34,917 bases of DNA from Oscillospiraceae bacterium (GTDB lineage Bacteria > Bacillota > Clostridia > Oscillospirales > Oscillospiraceae). The notes under the pieces were generated by a model. It did no database searches and was not told the origin of the DNA. It was given only the letters and a program-made list of their open reading frames with translations. How positions within the stretch are numbered: the first letter of the stretch is position 1; every line of letters starts with the position of its first letter. The translations under genes were made by a program, and so were the position numbers. The DNA lies in assembly GCA_017521485.1 (NCBI GenBank), contig JAFXCL010000018.1, positions 1 through 34,917 on the forward strand. Reading direction: 5' to 3'. Below are positions 16,943 through 25,164 of this stretch, piece by piece.

Positions 16943-17989
16943 TCAGTCCATATTTTGATATGCATCAGCAGGCAGGATTTCGGATAGTTCCAAAAGCCCC
17001 CGATCCCGGTCACCTGCATAGTTACTTACAGGAAGACGGATACTGCTGCGAACCACGTTTTCCGTAGAGGTTGTTACAGAAATCGTCATTGTGATCCGGG
17101 TGGTTTCCTCGTCGGGATGGTCGATCAGAACGGTTCCCCCGTGGGCGGCAGCAACGGCACGAACCAGCGGCATACCCAGACCGATGCCGTGGCGGCTGTC
17201 TTCTACGCCGGGCTGGCGCTGATAGCGCTTGAAAATACTGTTCGGATTGGATGGCGTTCCGGAAGTCTGCACAGTAAAGCTGAGTTGATTTTCGTTTTGC
17301 ATCAGCTTGACACTGAGCTTGCCGTCATCTGCCATAAACTTGACGGCGTTGGAAATGAGATTATAAACAGCCCGTTCCAGCATTTCCCGGTCTGCAAGGC
17401 CGTAAACAGGCATACCCAGACCGGTATACTGCACCTGGATGCCACAGCCTTCCAGATGGGTGCGGATCGCTTCCATAGATTCGTCAATTACACTGGGAAT
17501 GTCAGTGGTTTCCATACGGGCAGCACTGTCCTGCTGATAGCGGTAGGAATCAGACATATTGCAAACAATGCGGTGCAGACGATGTAGCCCTCGTTGCAGC
17601 TGACTCATATACTTGTCGTTATCACAGGAAATCAGCTCTGAAACAGTGATCACACTGTTGAGGGGATTGCGCAAATGCTGTGCAGCCAAAGCGATCGCCC
17701 TCAGCTCTGGATCGTCAGCTTCCAGAACAAATATGTCTTTATCCCCAATCCGGGAGACCTGTGCTTTGCAGACAACACCGGAAATTACTGTGTTCAGTGT
17801 CAGGGTACCGCCCTGAAAGCCTGCGTATGCGGTATTATCCTCTGCAAGCAGATCGGAAATTGGCATACCCACATGGATCATTCTTTGACGGGCTGACTGA
17901 TTGACCTGAACGATTGTTCCGTTGCACACACACAGTGCAGGACGCTCCACCAGTTCCAGCAGGGAACTGATCATATTCTCTTGCTCCAT
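16943..17989 (-). CDS. Soluble orphan sensor histidine kinase
   Basis: This 348-residue protein has the parts of a two-component kinase but no membrane helix or signal peptide. Residues 10-95 look like a PAS-type sensor (LVERPALCVCNGTIVQVNQS). A dimerisation helix carries the probable phospho-acceptor His105 in AAQHLRNPLNSVITVSELI. The ATP-binding domain shows the N box ERAVYNLISNAVKF (about 205-218) and the G2 box HGIGLGMPLVRAVAAAHGG (about 267-285), while the G1 box (usually DxGxG) is degenerate as QTSGTPSNP. The ATG at 17989 follows AAGGAGG. No response regulator lies next to it, so its partner is unknown. With the G1 loss, reduced kinase activity is possible. Confidence 0.8.
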   Translation of the reverse strand: MEQENMISSLLELVERPALCVCNGTIVQVNQSARQRMIHVGMPISDLLAEDNTAYAGFQGGTLTLNTVISGVVCKAQVSRIGDKDIFVLEADDPELRAIALAAQHLRNPLNSVITVSELISCDNDKYMSQLQRGLHRLHRIVCNMSDSYRYQQDSAARMETTDIPSVIDESMEAIRTHLEGCGIQVQYTGLGMPVYGLADREMLERAVYNLISNAVKFMADDGKLSVKLMQNENQLSFTVQTSGTPSNPNSIFKRYQRQPGVEDSRHGIGLGMPLVRAVAAAHGGTVLIDHPDEETTRITMTISVTTSTENVVRSSIRLPVSNYAGDRDRGLLELSEILPADAYQNMD

Positions 17990-18114
17990 GATCTTCCTCC
18001 TTATGGCATATCATGCGCACAGATTCAGAAAAATTACAAATAATTTATCTGCTTTTTCTATTCTAACGAATTTTATGAAAAATAGCAAGGAAAATCCACG
18101 AATGAGGTGAAAAT

Positions 18115-18822
18115 ATGTCTATGCATGACGGTCATCGCCAAAGATTAAAGAGTCGATTCCTTCAGGAAGGGCTGGATCATTTTGAAGAAAAGCATGCTTT
18201 AGAGCTGTTGCTATTTTACTGTGTGCCGCGGAAGGATACCAGTCCACTGGCATACCGCTTGATAGATCACTTTAAGTCCTTTGATGCGGTTTTGGACGCA
18301 ACACCTAAGGAATTAATGGAAGTTGACGGCGTTGGAGAAAATGTTGCGGCCTTTTTATCACTTCTGAAATCTTCTTGGGGCTACTATGGAATTGTAAAGA
18401 ATAAGAAGCAAAAGATACTCTCCACAATAAAAGAATGTGCCGAGTATCTGCAGCACTATTTTGTGAGCAAATCGGTGGAAACTGTTTATCTGCTGTGCTT
18501 GGATGCCAAGGGAAAAGCCTTGTGCTGCAAAATGATCGGAGAGGGCAGTGTAAACTCTGCCAGTGTCTCGATCCGTAAGATTGTGGAAACGGCGATCAAT
18601 GCAAATGCCACTACTGTGGTGCTTGCTCACAATCACCCCAGTGGGCTTGCAGTTCCTTCCGGTGAGGACATTCAGACTACCCAAAGACTGGTAAAGGCAC
18701 TTGAGGCGGTGGAGATCATATTGGCAGATCATCTTGTGTTCGCAGAAGGGGAATATGTTTCAATTGTCCAATCCCGGGGCTACTCTTTCCGAAATTTGAT
18801 TGATGCTGGAGATACACAATGA
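18115..18822 (+). CDS. radC: RadC family JAMM-domain protein
   Basis: RadC proteins carry a helix-hairpin-helix region and a JAB1/MPN/Mov34 (JAMM) metal-protease-like domain. The historical DNA repair role is disputed, and the true substrate is unknown. Here the helix-hairpin-helix signal is LMEVDGVGENVAAFLSLL (about 66-84), and the JAMM metal motif is AHNHPSGLAVPSGED, with His172, His174 and Asp185. The protein has 235 residues, typical length. The ATG at 18115 follows GAGGTG; a second ATG six bases on is also possible. The stop overlaps the next start as ATGA, so radC leads a compact operon with an unknown protein, a nuclease and uvrB. Confidence 0.95.
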   Translation: MSMHDGHRQRLKSRFLQEGLDHFEEKHALELLLFYCVPRKDTSPLAYRLIDHFKSFDAVLDATPKELMEVDGVGENVAAFLSLLKSSWGYYGIVKNKKQKILSTIKECAEYLQHYFVSKSVETVYLLCLDAKGKALCCKMIGEGSVNSASVSIRKIVETAINANATTVVLAHNHPSGLAVPSGEDIQTTQRLVKALEAVEIILADHLVFAEGEYVSIVQSRGYSFRNLIDAGDTQ

Positions 18823-19226
18823 CTTTGATTTTATGTGCAGATGACCGTGACGGACTGCTGTTTCATAACCGGCGGCTAAGCCGGGACAGTGTTCTCTGTA
18901 ACCGGATCTTAGAGCTTTGCGGGAATAAAACCCTATGGATGAACAGCTATTCTGCATCCATTTTTCCCCGGAACACGCCCAATATCCGTGTATCAGAGAA
19001 ATTTCTGGAGGAAGCAGGGGAAGGGGAATTCTGCTTTGTAGAAAACACGGAGATTACGGAAGTCCTTTCCCGGACGAAAACTTTAGTGATCTACCGGTGG
19101 AATCGGAGCTATCCCTCCGATGTAAAGCTTCCTGAGAGCCTTTTGGAGGGCAAGAAACCTGTCAGCACATTGGAATTTGCTGGAAGCTCCCATCCCTCCA
19201 TTACCCAAGAGGTGTACAAATTATGA
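18819..19226 (+). CDS. Hypothetical protein between radC and a nuclease gene
   Basis: I do not recognise a domain in this 135-residue soluble protein. It opens MTLILCADDRDGLLFHNRRL and contains SRDSVLCNRILELCG, NKTLWMNSYSASIF and IYRWNRSYPSD, with a mixed alpha/beta look and no signal peptide or membrane helix. Four-base ATGA overlaps with both radC and the following nuclease gene make it a genuine, tightly coupled operon member. The acidic ADDRDG near the start and the conserved-looking NRRLSRD could be functional sites, but this is a guess. Confidence 0.8.
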   Translation: MTLILCADDRDGLLFHNRRLSRDSVLCNRILELCGNKTLWMNSYSASIFPRNTPNIRVSEKFLEEAGEGEFCFVENTEITEVLSRTKTLVIYRWNRSYPSDVKLPESLLEGKKPVSTLEFAGSSHPSITQEVYKL

Positions 19227-20116
19227 GAAGATCCAATAACACACAGAATAATCCCTGGTCTTTTGCGCTGATACTGGTAGCAATTGCACTGGTTGTCACA
19301 TTTTTTGGTGACCGGCTGTTTCCTGACAGGCAATATAGCTTTTCTTTATCGGAAATTCCGGAATTTTCCGGAGAGCCGTATGTGGTGCTTTATGATAATC
19401 AACCGGAATTTACGGAAGAAGATATCACTGAAAATTCCTACGAATATTATTCCCAACTGGATGCACTGGGTCGATGCGGCTATGCAATGGCTTGTGTCGG
19501 CAGGGAGCTTATGCCCACCCAGGAGCGGGAGAGCATCAGTTCTGTGAAGCCCTCCGGATGGATGCAGGCAAAGTACGACTGGGTGGATGGAGAAAGCCTG
19601 TATAACCGCTGTCACCTGATCGGCTTCCAGCTGACCGGTGAGAATGCCAATGAATTAAATTTGATTACCGGAACACGCTATTGTAATGTGGAGGGAATGC
19701 TGCCCTTTGAAAATATGGTGGCAGACTATGTTAAGGAAACTGGCAATCATGTTCTCTACCGGGTCACACCCATTTTTTCGGAAGAGGAACTGGTGGCCCG
19801 GGGCGTGCAGATGGAAGCTTGGTCTGTGGAGGACAGCGGCGAGGGTATCTGCTTTCATGTGTATGTATATAATAACCAGCCCGGTGTGACGATCGACTAC
19901 CGGACAGGCAATAGTTATGCAGAGAAAATAGCCGAAACCACATCTCCAACACAGGAAGAGACCGACTATATCCTAAATACAAGCTCCAGTAAATTCCATA
20001 AAGCTGATTGTGAGCAGGGACGAAATGTGAAAGATACAAACAGGGAACTGTTTACCGGCAGCGAAGAAGAATTGCTCCAGCGGGGATACACCGCTGCCAA
20101 GTGCTGCAATCCGTGA
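19223..20116 (+). CDS. Membrane-anchored DNA/RNA non-specific endonuclease with C-terminal Ada-like cysteine motif
   Basis: The 297-residue protein has one N-terminal helix (about 12-33) and would act outside the membrane. The nuclease core belongs to the DNA/RNA non-specific (NUC1/EndA-like) group: YNRCHLIGFQLTGENANELN contains the catalytic His131 in a variant of the DRGH motif (here NRCH), followed by NLITGTRYCNVEGMLPFEN, which supplies the metal-binding Asn. The last 49 residues (YILNTSSSKFHKADCEQ through AAKCCNP) form a separate small domain with an F-H-x3-C and C-C pattern, seen attached to other Gram-positive nucleases and resembling the Ada metal-binding module. It overlaps the gene before by four bases, and uvrB follows after 12 bases. 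Roles in nutrient scavenging or DNA uptake are possible. Confidence 0.85.
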   Translation: MRRSNNTQNNPWSFALILVAIALVVTFFGDRLFPDRQYSFSLSEIPEFSGEPYVVLYDNQPEFTEEDITENSYEYYSQLDALGRCGYAMACVGRELMPTQERESISSVKPSGWMQAKYDWVDGESLYNRCHLIGFQLTGENANELNLITGTRYCNVEGMLPFENMVADYVKETGNHVLYRVTPIFSEEELVARGVQMEAWSVEDSGEGICFHVYVYNNQPGVTIDYRTGNSYAEKIAETTSPTQEETDYILNTSSSKFHKADCEQGRNVKDTNRELFTGSEEELLQRGYTAAKCCNP

Positions 20117-20128
20117 GGTGATTAGAGG

Positions 20129-22090
20129 ATGGACCGTTTTCAATTAAAAGCCCCATATAAGCCAACAGGGGACCAGCCGGAGGCGATCCAAAAGCTGACG
20201 GAGGGTGTCAAAAATGGCCTGAGAGAACAGGTCCTGTTGGGTGTTACCGGTTCCGGTAAGACATTTACCATGGCAAATATTATTGCCAATGTGAATCGAC
20301 CCACCCTTGTTTTGGCACACAATAAAACCCTTGCAGCCCAGCTTTGTTCTGAATTTAGAGAGTTTTTCCCCGATAATGCCGTAGAGTACTTTGTGTCCTA
20401 TTACGATTACTATCAGCCGGAAGCCTATATCGCCCATACGGACACTTATATTGAAAAAGATTCTGCGGTCAATGAAGAGATTGACCGTCTGCGCCACAGT
20501 GCCACATCCGCACTCTTTGAGCGGCGGGATGTGATCGTGGTATCCTCTGTAAGCTGTCTGTACGGATTGGGTGATCCCATTGATTATAAGAGCATGGTGA
20601 TCTCCTTGCGGGTAGGACAGCAGCGTCCGCTGGATGAGATTCTCAGAAAACTGACAGAGATTCGCTACGAGCGAAATGATATGGATTTCTCCCGAAATAA
20701 ATTCCGGGTACGAGGCGATACACTGGAAGTCTATCCTGCGTACTGGACCGGGCGTGCCATCCGGGTGGAGTTTTTCGGGGATGAAGTGGACCGGATCAGT
20801 GAGATCAACGCAGTGTCCGGTATGGTGGAACGGTATATAGATCACATTGCTATTTATCCTGCCAGCCACTATGTAGCCAGCCGGGAAAAGCTGGAGCGGG
20901 CAATGGCACAGATCCGTGTAGAATGTGACCGGCAGGTGGAATTCTTCCGCCAGCAGGACAAGCTCCTGGAGGCACAGCGGATTGCCCAGCGGACTGCATA
21001 CGATCTGGAAATGCTCACAGAGATCGGTTTTTGCACCGGTATTGAGAACTATTCCCGGGTGATTCAGGGCAGAGAACCGGGCACACCGCCTACAACCTTG
21101 CTGGACTATTTCCCCGATGACTTTCTCCTGTTTGTGGATGAAAGCCATGTGACCGTTCCCCAATGCCGGGCGATGTACGCTGGCGACAGAAGCCGGAAGG
21201 ATGCCCTTGTCAATTACGGTTTCCGGCTACCCTCTGCCTATGATAACCGGCCTCTGAATTTTGCGGAATTTGACGCTAAGCTCAATCAGGTGGTGTATGT
21301 TTCTGCCACGCCGGCTGAGTATGAACAAACCCGGTCTGCACAAACGGTGGAGCAAGTTATCCGTCCTACAGGACTTTTGGACCCTGAAGTGGAGGTAAGA
21401 CCTATTGAAGGGCAAATAGATGACCTGATAGGGGAGATCAACAAAAGAACTGCCAAGGAAGAACGGGTGCTGGTTACCACCCTTACCAAGAAAATGGCAG
21501 AGGACCTGACCGTATATCTACAAAAGGCTGGTATCCGGGTGCGCTATATGCATTCGGACATTGGGGCAATGGAGCGAATGGAGATCATCCGGGATCTTCG
21601 AATGGCTAAGTTTGATGTTCTGGTTGGAATCAATCTTCTCCGGGAGGGTCTGGATCTGCCAGAAGTTAGCCTGGTTGCCATTTTGGATGCGGATAAGGAG
21701 GGCTTCCTCCGCTCTGAAACAAGCTTGATTCAGACCATCGGCCGAGCAGCCAGAAACGCAGAAGGTCTTGTGATTATGTATGCTGACAATATGACGCCCT
21801 CTATGACAGCTGCAATCAACGAAACCAAACGTCGCCGACAGATTCAGCATGAATACAATCATGCACACGGCATAGTCCCCAAGACAATTATTAAATCGGT
21901 GCGGGACCTGATCGAAATTTCCTCCTCCACTGCCGAGCGAAAGGGCAAAAACGGCGTGAAGCTGACAAAGGCAGAGCGGGAAAAGGAAATCGCCCGTCTG
22001 GAAAAGCAAATGAAGGAAGCAGCAAAAATGATGGAGTACGAGTATGCAGCTGTCCTTCGGGATCAGATCATCGAACTGCGTGGAAAATAA
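20129..22090 (+). CDS. uvrB: Excinuclease ABC subunit B
   Basis: UvrB verifies the lesion, opens the strands and recruits UvrC for incision. It has 653 residues, full length. The landmarks are Walker [18 protein letters not shown] near residue 37, the strand-separating beta-hairpin region [15 protein letters not shown], the DESH box [11 protein letters not shown], helicase motifs [20 protein letters not shown] and [12 protein letters not shown], and the C-terminal UVR domain [20 protein letters not shown] that contacts UvrC. It closes the radC operon and has its own strong terminator. Its partner uvrA is 3.2 kb upstream in a separate unit; uvrC is not in the window. Confidence 0.98.
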   Translation: MDRFQLKAPYKPTGDQPEAIQKLTEGVKNGLREQVLLGVTGSGKTFTMANIIANVNRPTLVLAHNKTLAAQLCSEFREFFPDNAVEYFVSYYDYYQPEAYIAHTDTYIEKDSAVNEEIDRLRHSATSALFERRDVIVVSSVSCLYGLGDPIDYKSMVISLRVGQQRPLDEILRKLTEIRYERNDMDFSRNKFRVRGDTLEVYPAYWTGRAIRVEFFGDEVDRISEINAVSGMVERYIDHIAIYPASHYVASREKLERAMAQIRVECDRQVEFFRQQDKLLEAQRIAQRTAYDLEMLTEIGFCTGIENYSRVIQGREPGTPPTTLLDYFPDDFLLFVDESHVTVPQCRAMYAGDRSRKDALVNYGFRLPSAYDNRPLNFAEFDAKLNQVVYVSATPAEYEQTRSAQTVEQVIRPTGLLDPEVEVRPIEGQIDDLIGEINKRTAKEERVLVTTLTKKMAEDLTVYLQKAGIRVRYMHSDIGAMERMEIIRDLRMAKFDVLVGINLLREGLDLPEVSLVAILDADKEGFLRSETSLIQTIGRAARNAEGLVIMYADNMTPSMTAAINETKRRRQIQHEYNHAHGIVPKTIIKSVRDLIEISSSTAERKGKNGVKLTKAEREKEIARLEKQMKEAAKMMEYEYAAVLRDQIIELRGK

Positions 22091-22092
22091 AG

Positions 22093-22130
22093 AAATTGCG
22101 TACTGTAATCATTTACAGTACGCAATTTTT
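22093..22130. terminator. Bidirectional terminator between uvrB and the DUF1653 gene
   Basis: AAATTGCGTACTGTAA and TTACAGTACGCAATTT form a perfect 16-base-pair stem with a four-base loop, flanked by A-rich and T-rich sequence so it can work in both directions. Confidence 0.92.
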
Positions 22131-22342
22131 TAGTCGCCGATATAGTAGAATCTTGGTCCGCAGTAGCCGTCTTTTTCAACCGTTTCATCCCACATTTTTG
22201 CGGGTCGAACCCAAAGCTCCTGGTTGCCGTAAAGGGCTTTGTAAACAACCATAGGCTCCAAGGTCTCAGAGTGACTGGCTATGCCGATCAGTTCATATTC
22301 CTTGCCCTTAAAATGGCGGTATTTTCCGGGTTTCAGATCCAT
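22130..22342 (-). CDS. DUF1653 small protein
   Basis: This protein of about 70 residues matches DUF1653: KPGKYRHFKGKEYELIGIAS, HSETLEPMVVYKALYG and ELWVRPAKMWDETV. Family members are small, SH3-like beta proteins without a known role. The ATG at 22342 gives the usual family start. TTG at 22354 directly abuts the TAA of the upstream gene and is an alternative, with translation restarting after that gene ends. No clear ribosome binding site is visible, which supports coupling. Confidence 0.8.
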   Translation of the reverse strand: MDLKPGKYRHFKGKEYELIGIASHSETLEPMVVYKALYGNQELWVRPAKMWDETVEKDGYCGPRFYYIGD

Positions 22343-22354
22343 AGCATTCACCAA

Positions 22355-23791
22355 TTATGCGGGGATCGTACCGCGTAGCTCTCGATCTAAAACATATTCC
22401 GTGTCAAACAGACCCGCAAACCACTGGCTGTTGTGCGCCATATTGGAACCGCTCACCAGGATTCGTCCATGACGGATATAGTCTGCGCCAATGATTGACC
22501 AAGGTGTACCATCCTGGCTGAAACCAAGATAGTAACGGAAGCCTGCATTTTGCAGTGCGGTAAATTTGTCGCCGGAGTAGACCTCGGTGTTGGTGATATC
22601 TGACTGCTGGGCATAGACCATAGTGTCCACTTGACCCAAAATAGGCAGACACTCCGTCAGCCACTGGTTCAGGTCAGTCTCCAGCATAGAGGCGCTGAAT
22701 TCACCGTAGGGAACATTTTCGTATGTGTAGCAGGCAAGCTCATAGCCGCTGTCACGCAAAGCACCGGCAACCTTAATTGCCTGTGCCACAGCTTCATTGT
22801 AGGCATCCAGACCGAAATCCTCTTCCGCGCCGGAATTGGTACGGTAGCCGAACAGTCCGTTGTATCCGGTCAGAGCAAGAACTGCCTTTGCACCCTTATA
22901 GGAGAAGTCGGGATTTGCTTCTACGAAATTGTCCAGAATCGGCACAAGGTCAAAATCGCCGGTGACAGTCTGTCCATCCCGATCAATGCGCTGGCAGGTA
23001 ACAGAACCGTCATCGTCCAGAACCAACCGGCAAGCGAAGCCTGCGCCGTCCTTGTCCGGAAGCTTGTCGCCGTCGCCGTCAACAATGTAGATATTATAGT
23101 TTACATTGGTCTGGGTGAGCAGTAAGGGTTTTTTGCCCTCGGGCAAATACAGAGTGTTGGCAGCATAGGTCACTGTGCCATCCCCTGCAGTTGTGGCAGT
23201 GTACAGATCCTTCATACTTACCAGAACGTAACCGTTGCGGTGAAGCTCTTCCAGAATCCTGCCGAACTCTGCTGTGGTTACATAGTTTTTGTTAAATGCA
23301 CTGCCGTAGTCGCTGTGGGCAAAGGATTGCTCCGGATCTGCCATCAGCATCTGGAAAGAAAGATTTGTTACCTGACCGGGATCGTTCCAGGCAACCAGAG
23401 AATCCATAGCAGCTTCATATTGGGCAATCGCTTCCGGAATAACAGGATACTGGCTCATATCGCCGGAGAAGCTGTTGAGCACATCCACAGCGCCCTGATA
23501 GTCGTATTCCGTAAACAGCTGCTGTGCCTGCTCCAAGAGCTTCTCAGACTCAGCAGTAAGCCGTGCCTGTTCTTCTTCCAGGGCGATGGACGAGGCAATG
23601 CTGGCTTCTTTTTCTGCTTTGTTCTTCTGCACGCCCCGCACAATGGATCCAATGATAAAAATAAGGATCATTAATACTGCTGCGCCAGCAATGATAACCG
23701 GCAGATATACTTCCTTGAAGATCTGCATCCGGGAACGCTTTCTGCGTCTGGGATTGACCGGACGGGGATTTTCATTGATTTGTTCATCCAT
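22355..23791 (-). CDS. Membrane-anchored polysaccharide-deacetylase-like protein lacking catalytic motifs
   Basis: The 478-residue protein has a basic N-terminus, one helix (about 29-51), a coiled-coil-like stretch (about 55-95), then an extracellular domain. That domain resembles a Clostridia family related to NodB polysaccharide deacetylases: EFGRILEELHRNGYVLVSMKD, LPEGKKPLLLTQTNVNYNIY, the GAGFACRLVLDDDG segment, PDFSYKGAKAVLALTGYNGL and FGYRT. In relatives as I remember them, the stretch after KP reads SQDD and a later one reads SHSWGH; these supply the metal-binding residues. Here they read LTQTNVNY (about 224-231) and CYTYENVPYGEF (about 351-362), so both the Asp pair and the His pair are gone. 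I infer a binding or structural pseudoenzyme. The gene starts with AAAGGCGG upstream. Confidence 0.75.
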   Translation of the reverse strand: MDEQINENPRPVNPRRRKRSRMQIFKEVYLPVIIAGAAVLMILIFIIGSIVRGVQKNKAEKEASIASSIALEEEQARLTAESEKLLEQAQQLFTEYDYQGAVDVLNSFSGDMSQYPVIPEAIAQYEAAMDSLVAWNDPGQVTNLSFQMLMADPEQSFAHSDYGSAFNKNYVTTAEFGRILEELHRNGYVLVSMKDLYTATTAGDGTVTYAANTLYLPEGKKPLLLTQTNVNYNIYIVDGDGDKLPDKDGAGFACRLVLDDDGSVTCQRIDRDGQTVTGDFDLVPILDNFVEANPDFSYKGAKAVLALTGYNGLFGYRTNSGAEEDFGLDAYNEAVAQAIKVAGALRDSGYELACYTYENVPYGEFSASMLETDLNQWLTECLPILGQVDTMVYAQQSDITNTEVYSGDKFTALQNAGFRYYLGFSQDGTPWSIIGADYIRHGRILVSGSNMAHNSQWFAGLFDTEYVLDRELRGTIPA

Positions 23792-23883
23792 TTTGAAAAA
23801 CCGCCTTTCTCCACTTATGTGCTTATTATATCCCTAAAAATGGAAAAAAGCAAGAATATTTCCGGTGAACAAGGAACCAGGCG

Positions 23884-23912
23884 TTGCCAAAATGGGGATG
23901 TTGCGGTATAAT
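23884..23912 (+). promoter_or_regulatory. Promoter of luxS-mtnN
   Basis: TTGCCA (23884-23889) and TATAAT (23907-23912) are 17 bases apart, 28 bases before the luxS start codon. Confidence 0.8.
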
Positions 23913-23940
23913 AGGAAAAAATAATGCGTTAGGAGACACT

Positions 23941-24417
23941 ATGGAAAAGATCACAAGCTTTACCATCGACCACAATCTGCTGCAGCCGGGTCTGTATGTG
24001 TCCAGAAAAGACCGGGTGGGCGCTGAAACAGTTACAACTTTTGACCTGCGCCTGTGCAGTCCCAATGAAGAACCGGTGATGAATACCGCAGAGATACACA
24101 CCATCGAGCATCTTGCCGCTACTTATTTGCGCAACGAACCGGAATGGAAAGAAAAAGTGCTTTACTTCGGGCCTATGGGCTGCCGCACCGGCTTTTATCT
24201 GCTTTTAGCGGGGGATTATTCCTCCCGGGATATAAAGGCATTGGTGACCGACTGCTTCCGGTTTGTGGCTGATTTTACCGGGGAAGTACCCGGTGCAAGC
24301 GCCAAGGACTGCGGAAACTATCTGGATATGAATCTGCCTATGGCAAATTACTGGGGCAGACGCTATGCGTCCTTGCTGGAAACGATAGATGATACCCGGC
24401 TTGTTTATCCGGGGTGA
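23941..24417 (+). CDS. luxS: S-ribosylhomocysteine lyase
   Basis: LuxS splits S-ribosylhomocysteine into homocysteine and the precursor of autoinducer-2. The 158-residue protein has the metal site HTIEH (His53, Glu56, His57) together with Cys124 in AKDCGN, and the catalytic Cys81 in FGPMGCRTGFY, so all key residues are present. The ATG at 23941 follows AGGAG and fits the family start; a longer frame to 23884 would run through the promoter. It sits ten bases before mtnN, the previous step of the pathway. Confidence 0.98.
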   Translation: MEKITSFTIDHNLLQPGLYVSRKDRVGAETVTTFDLRLCSPNEEPVMNTAEIHTIEHLAATYLRNEPEWKEKVLYFGPMGCRTGFYLLLAGDYSSRDIKALVTDCFRFVADFTGEVPGASAKDCGNYLDMNLPMANYWGRRYASLLETIDDTRLVYPG

Positions 24418-24426
24418 GGAGATTTT

Positions 24427-25137
24427 ATGAAAAAGCTTGGAATAATCGGTGCAATGGATGTTGAGGTGCAGACCCTGAAGGACAAGCTGCAGGATCTGCA
24501 AATTACACAGAAAGCTGGCATGGTGTTCTTTCAGGGAAAGCTGGAGAATACGCCGGCAGTTGTGGTGCAATGCGGTGTGGGAAAGGTAAATGCAGCCCTG
24601 TGCGTCCAGATTCTGTGTGATTTGTTTGATGTGACCCATATCGTCAATACCGGAGTTGCAGGTTCTTTGTGCAACGATCTGGATATCGGTGACTTTGTTG
24701 TCAGCCGGGATGCAATGTACCACGATTTTACCTGCCACATTTTGAATCCTGCCTATTGTGTGGGTCAGGTTCCCGGAATGGATGTGCTGGCATATCCTGC
24801 AGATAAAGCGCTGGCAGAATACGCCCTGGAATCTGCCCAGCTGGTATATCCGGGACACGCCCGTATGGGCAGAGTGGCAAGCGGCGACCAGTTCGTTGCA
24901 GCCAAGGAACACAAAGAGCAGATCATTGCGGATACTCAGGCGATCTGTACGGAAATGGAAGGCTGTGCAATCGCACACGCAGCTTGGAGAAACAAAATTC
25001 CCTTTGTGATTATCCGTGCTATATCCGATAAAGCAGACGGTTCTGCCTATGTGGATTATCCTACCTTTGAGGCAGCGGCAGCAGAAAGATGTGCCAAAGT
25101 CACACAGGCGCTTGCTAAAAGACTAAGTGATGCATAA
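24427..25137 (+). CDS. mtnN: 5'-methylthioadenosine/S-adenosylhomocysteine nucleosidase
   Basis: This enzyme removes adenine from S-adenosylhomocysteine (and methylthioadenosine), making the S-ribosylhomocysteine that LuxS uses. It has 236 residues. Typical motifs are KLGIIGAMDVEVQTLKDKL with the acid at Glu13, VNTGVAGSL, the GRVASGDQFVA segment, EMEGCAIAHAAW and the catalytic Asp of IRAISDKADG. The AGGAG site is seven bases before the ATG. The luxS-mtnN pair forms a complete two-step recycling branch of the activated methyl cycle, and may also yield autoinducer-2. Confidence 0.97.
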   Translation: MKKLGIIGAMDVEVQTLKDKLQDLQITQKAGMVFFQGKLENTPAVVVQCGVGKVNAALCVQILCDLFDVTHIVNTGVAGSLCNDLDIGDFVVSRDAMYHDFTCHILNPAYCVGQVPGMDVLAYPADKALAEYALESAQLVYPGHARMGRVASGDQFVAAKEHKEQIIADTQAICTEMEGCAIAHAAWRNKIPFVIIRAISDKADGSAYVDYPTFEAAAAERCAKVTQALAKRLSDA

Positions 25138-25139
25138 AA

Positions 25140-25164
25140 ACATCCGGGCTTATTGCCCGGATGT
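25140..25164. terminator. Shared terminator between mtnN and the convergent exported-protein gene
   Basis: ACATCCGGGC and GCCCGGATGT form a ten-base-pair stem around TTATT, with A-rich and T-rich flanks. The stop codon of the minus-strand gene is located in the loop, so the last five codons of that gene are part of the hairpin. Confidence 0.88.
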
